Source: Tomocerus qinae
Taxonomy: Eukaryota; Arthropoda; Collembola; Entomobryomorpha; Tomoceridae
DNA length: 64,000 nt
Direction of reading: 5' to 3'
Assembly (NCBI GenBank): GCA_020055645.1
Contig: CM034548.1
Coordinates: forward strand, 25,098,201-25,162,200
Shown: one piece after another, positions 63,701 to 64,000 of the stretch
Layout of the letters: each line of letters starts with the position of its first letter
Numbering within the stretch: the stretch's first letter is position 1
Translations under genes and position numbers: made by a program
The notes under the pieces: generated by a model
The model's input: only the letters and a program-made list of their open reading frames with translations
Told to the model about the DNA's origin: nothing
Databases searched by the model: none

Positions 63701-64000
63701 CTAATACATTTCCACGCAAAGAAATTAGATACAAGAAAAGGTCTATGAAAATTCCATTTGTGTACTGGGATTCTGGTTGCGTGCTATCTACCCATGCAAA
63801 GTCATAGCATAGGATGATTTCCTATGGATTCCCTGGTTCTGTCTGTTCAGCCAATGTCGGTAAAATCAAAAATCCAATTAAATATTTCTCAGAGTATATA
63901 TAAATACTCTGTATGTTCTACATCTAAAAATTTCATTCTCATTCCATGTTCGACAACCGTTGGAGTAACTGAGAAACTCTCCGATACAAGACATTACCCC
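60729..64000. other. AT-rich region without a supportable gene
   Basis: Apart from a 74-codon plus-strand frame (63153-63377, TTG-type start) nothing gene-like is visible. 63000-63110 is G-rich on the plus strand. A 12-base palindrome, TACCGTACGGTA, lies near 63491. Confidence 0.45.

Noticed and set aside
1-64000. The many other open frames of 60-110 codons on both strands
   Set aside because: A rough calculation at about 36% G+C predicts on the order of 90 frames of 60 codons or more in six frames when alternative starts are allowed, close to what is present. Most start with TTG or GTG and are rich in Tyr, Ile, Phe, Leu and Ser.

Overview
This is an AT-rich, almost entirely non-coding stretch of a eukaryotic chromosome, roughly 35% G+C by eye. 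The organism is an arthropod, probably an insect or crustacean. That call rests on one secure gene: the first coding exon of an Ovo/Shavenbaby zinc-finger transcription factor on the minus strand (20071-20296). It has the arthropod Ovo N-terminus MPKIFLIKNRL, a Gln run and a closing DSDEPLSLV block, and it ends at a good splice donor. No ovo zinc-finger exon was recognised between that exon and base 1, so about 20 kb of first intron seems to lie in the window and the rest of the gene outside it.

Layout: 1-20070, the inferred ovo first intron, holding a 280-bp direct duplication (12237/13006) and a possible small spliced unit on the opposite strand. 20071-20420, ovo first coding exon and leader. 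20927-21181, a possible divergent plus-strand exon about 0.6 kb upstream. 21182-32127, AT-rich intergenic DNA. 32128-32221, a plausible plus-strand signal-peptide exon. 33.7-37.4 kb, a very AT-rich desert ending in a hairpin cluster, including a 70-bp near-perfect palindrome (37539-37608). 38.8-42.0 kb, a possible terminal exon, two tandem-repeat arrays and a CpG-rich patch. 42336-42959, a two-exon minus-strand gene model with a compatible reading frame. 43.4-64 kb, scattered low-confidence exons, microsatellites, a 19-bp perfect hairpin and a tandem duplication.

Only the ovo exon can be assigned to a family. Most open reading frames of 60-130 codons match what chance gives in DNA of this composition, so other coding calls depend on splice signals and frame agreement and are scored low. 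No rRNA, tRNA, CRISPR array, operon or intact transposase was found. No joint pathway can be inferred; ovo is the only gene whose role is known.
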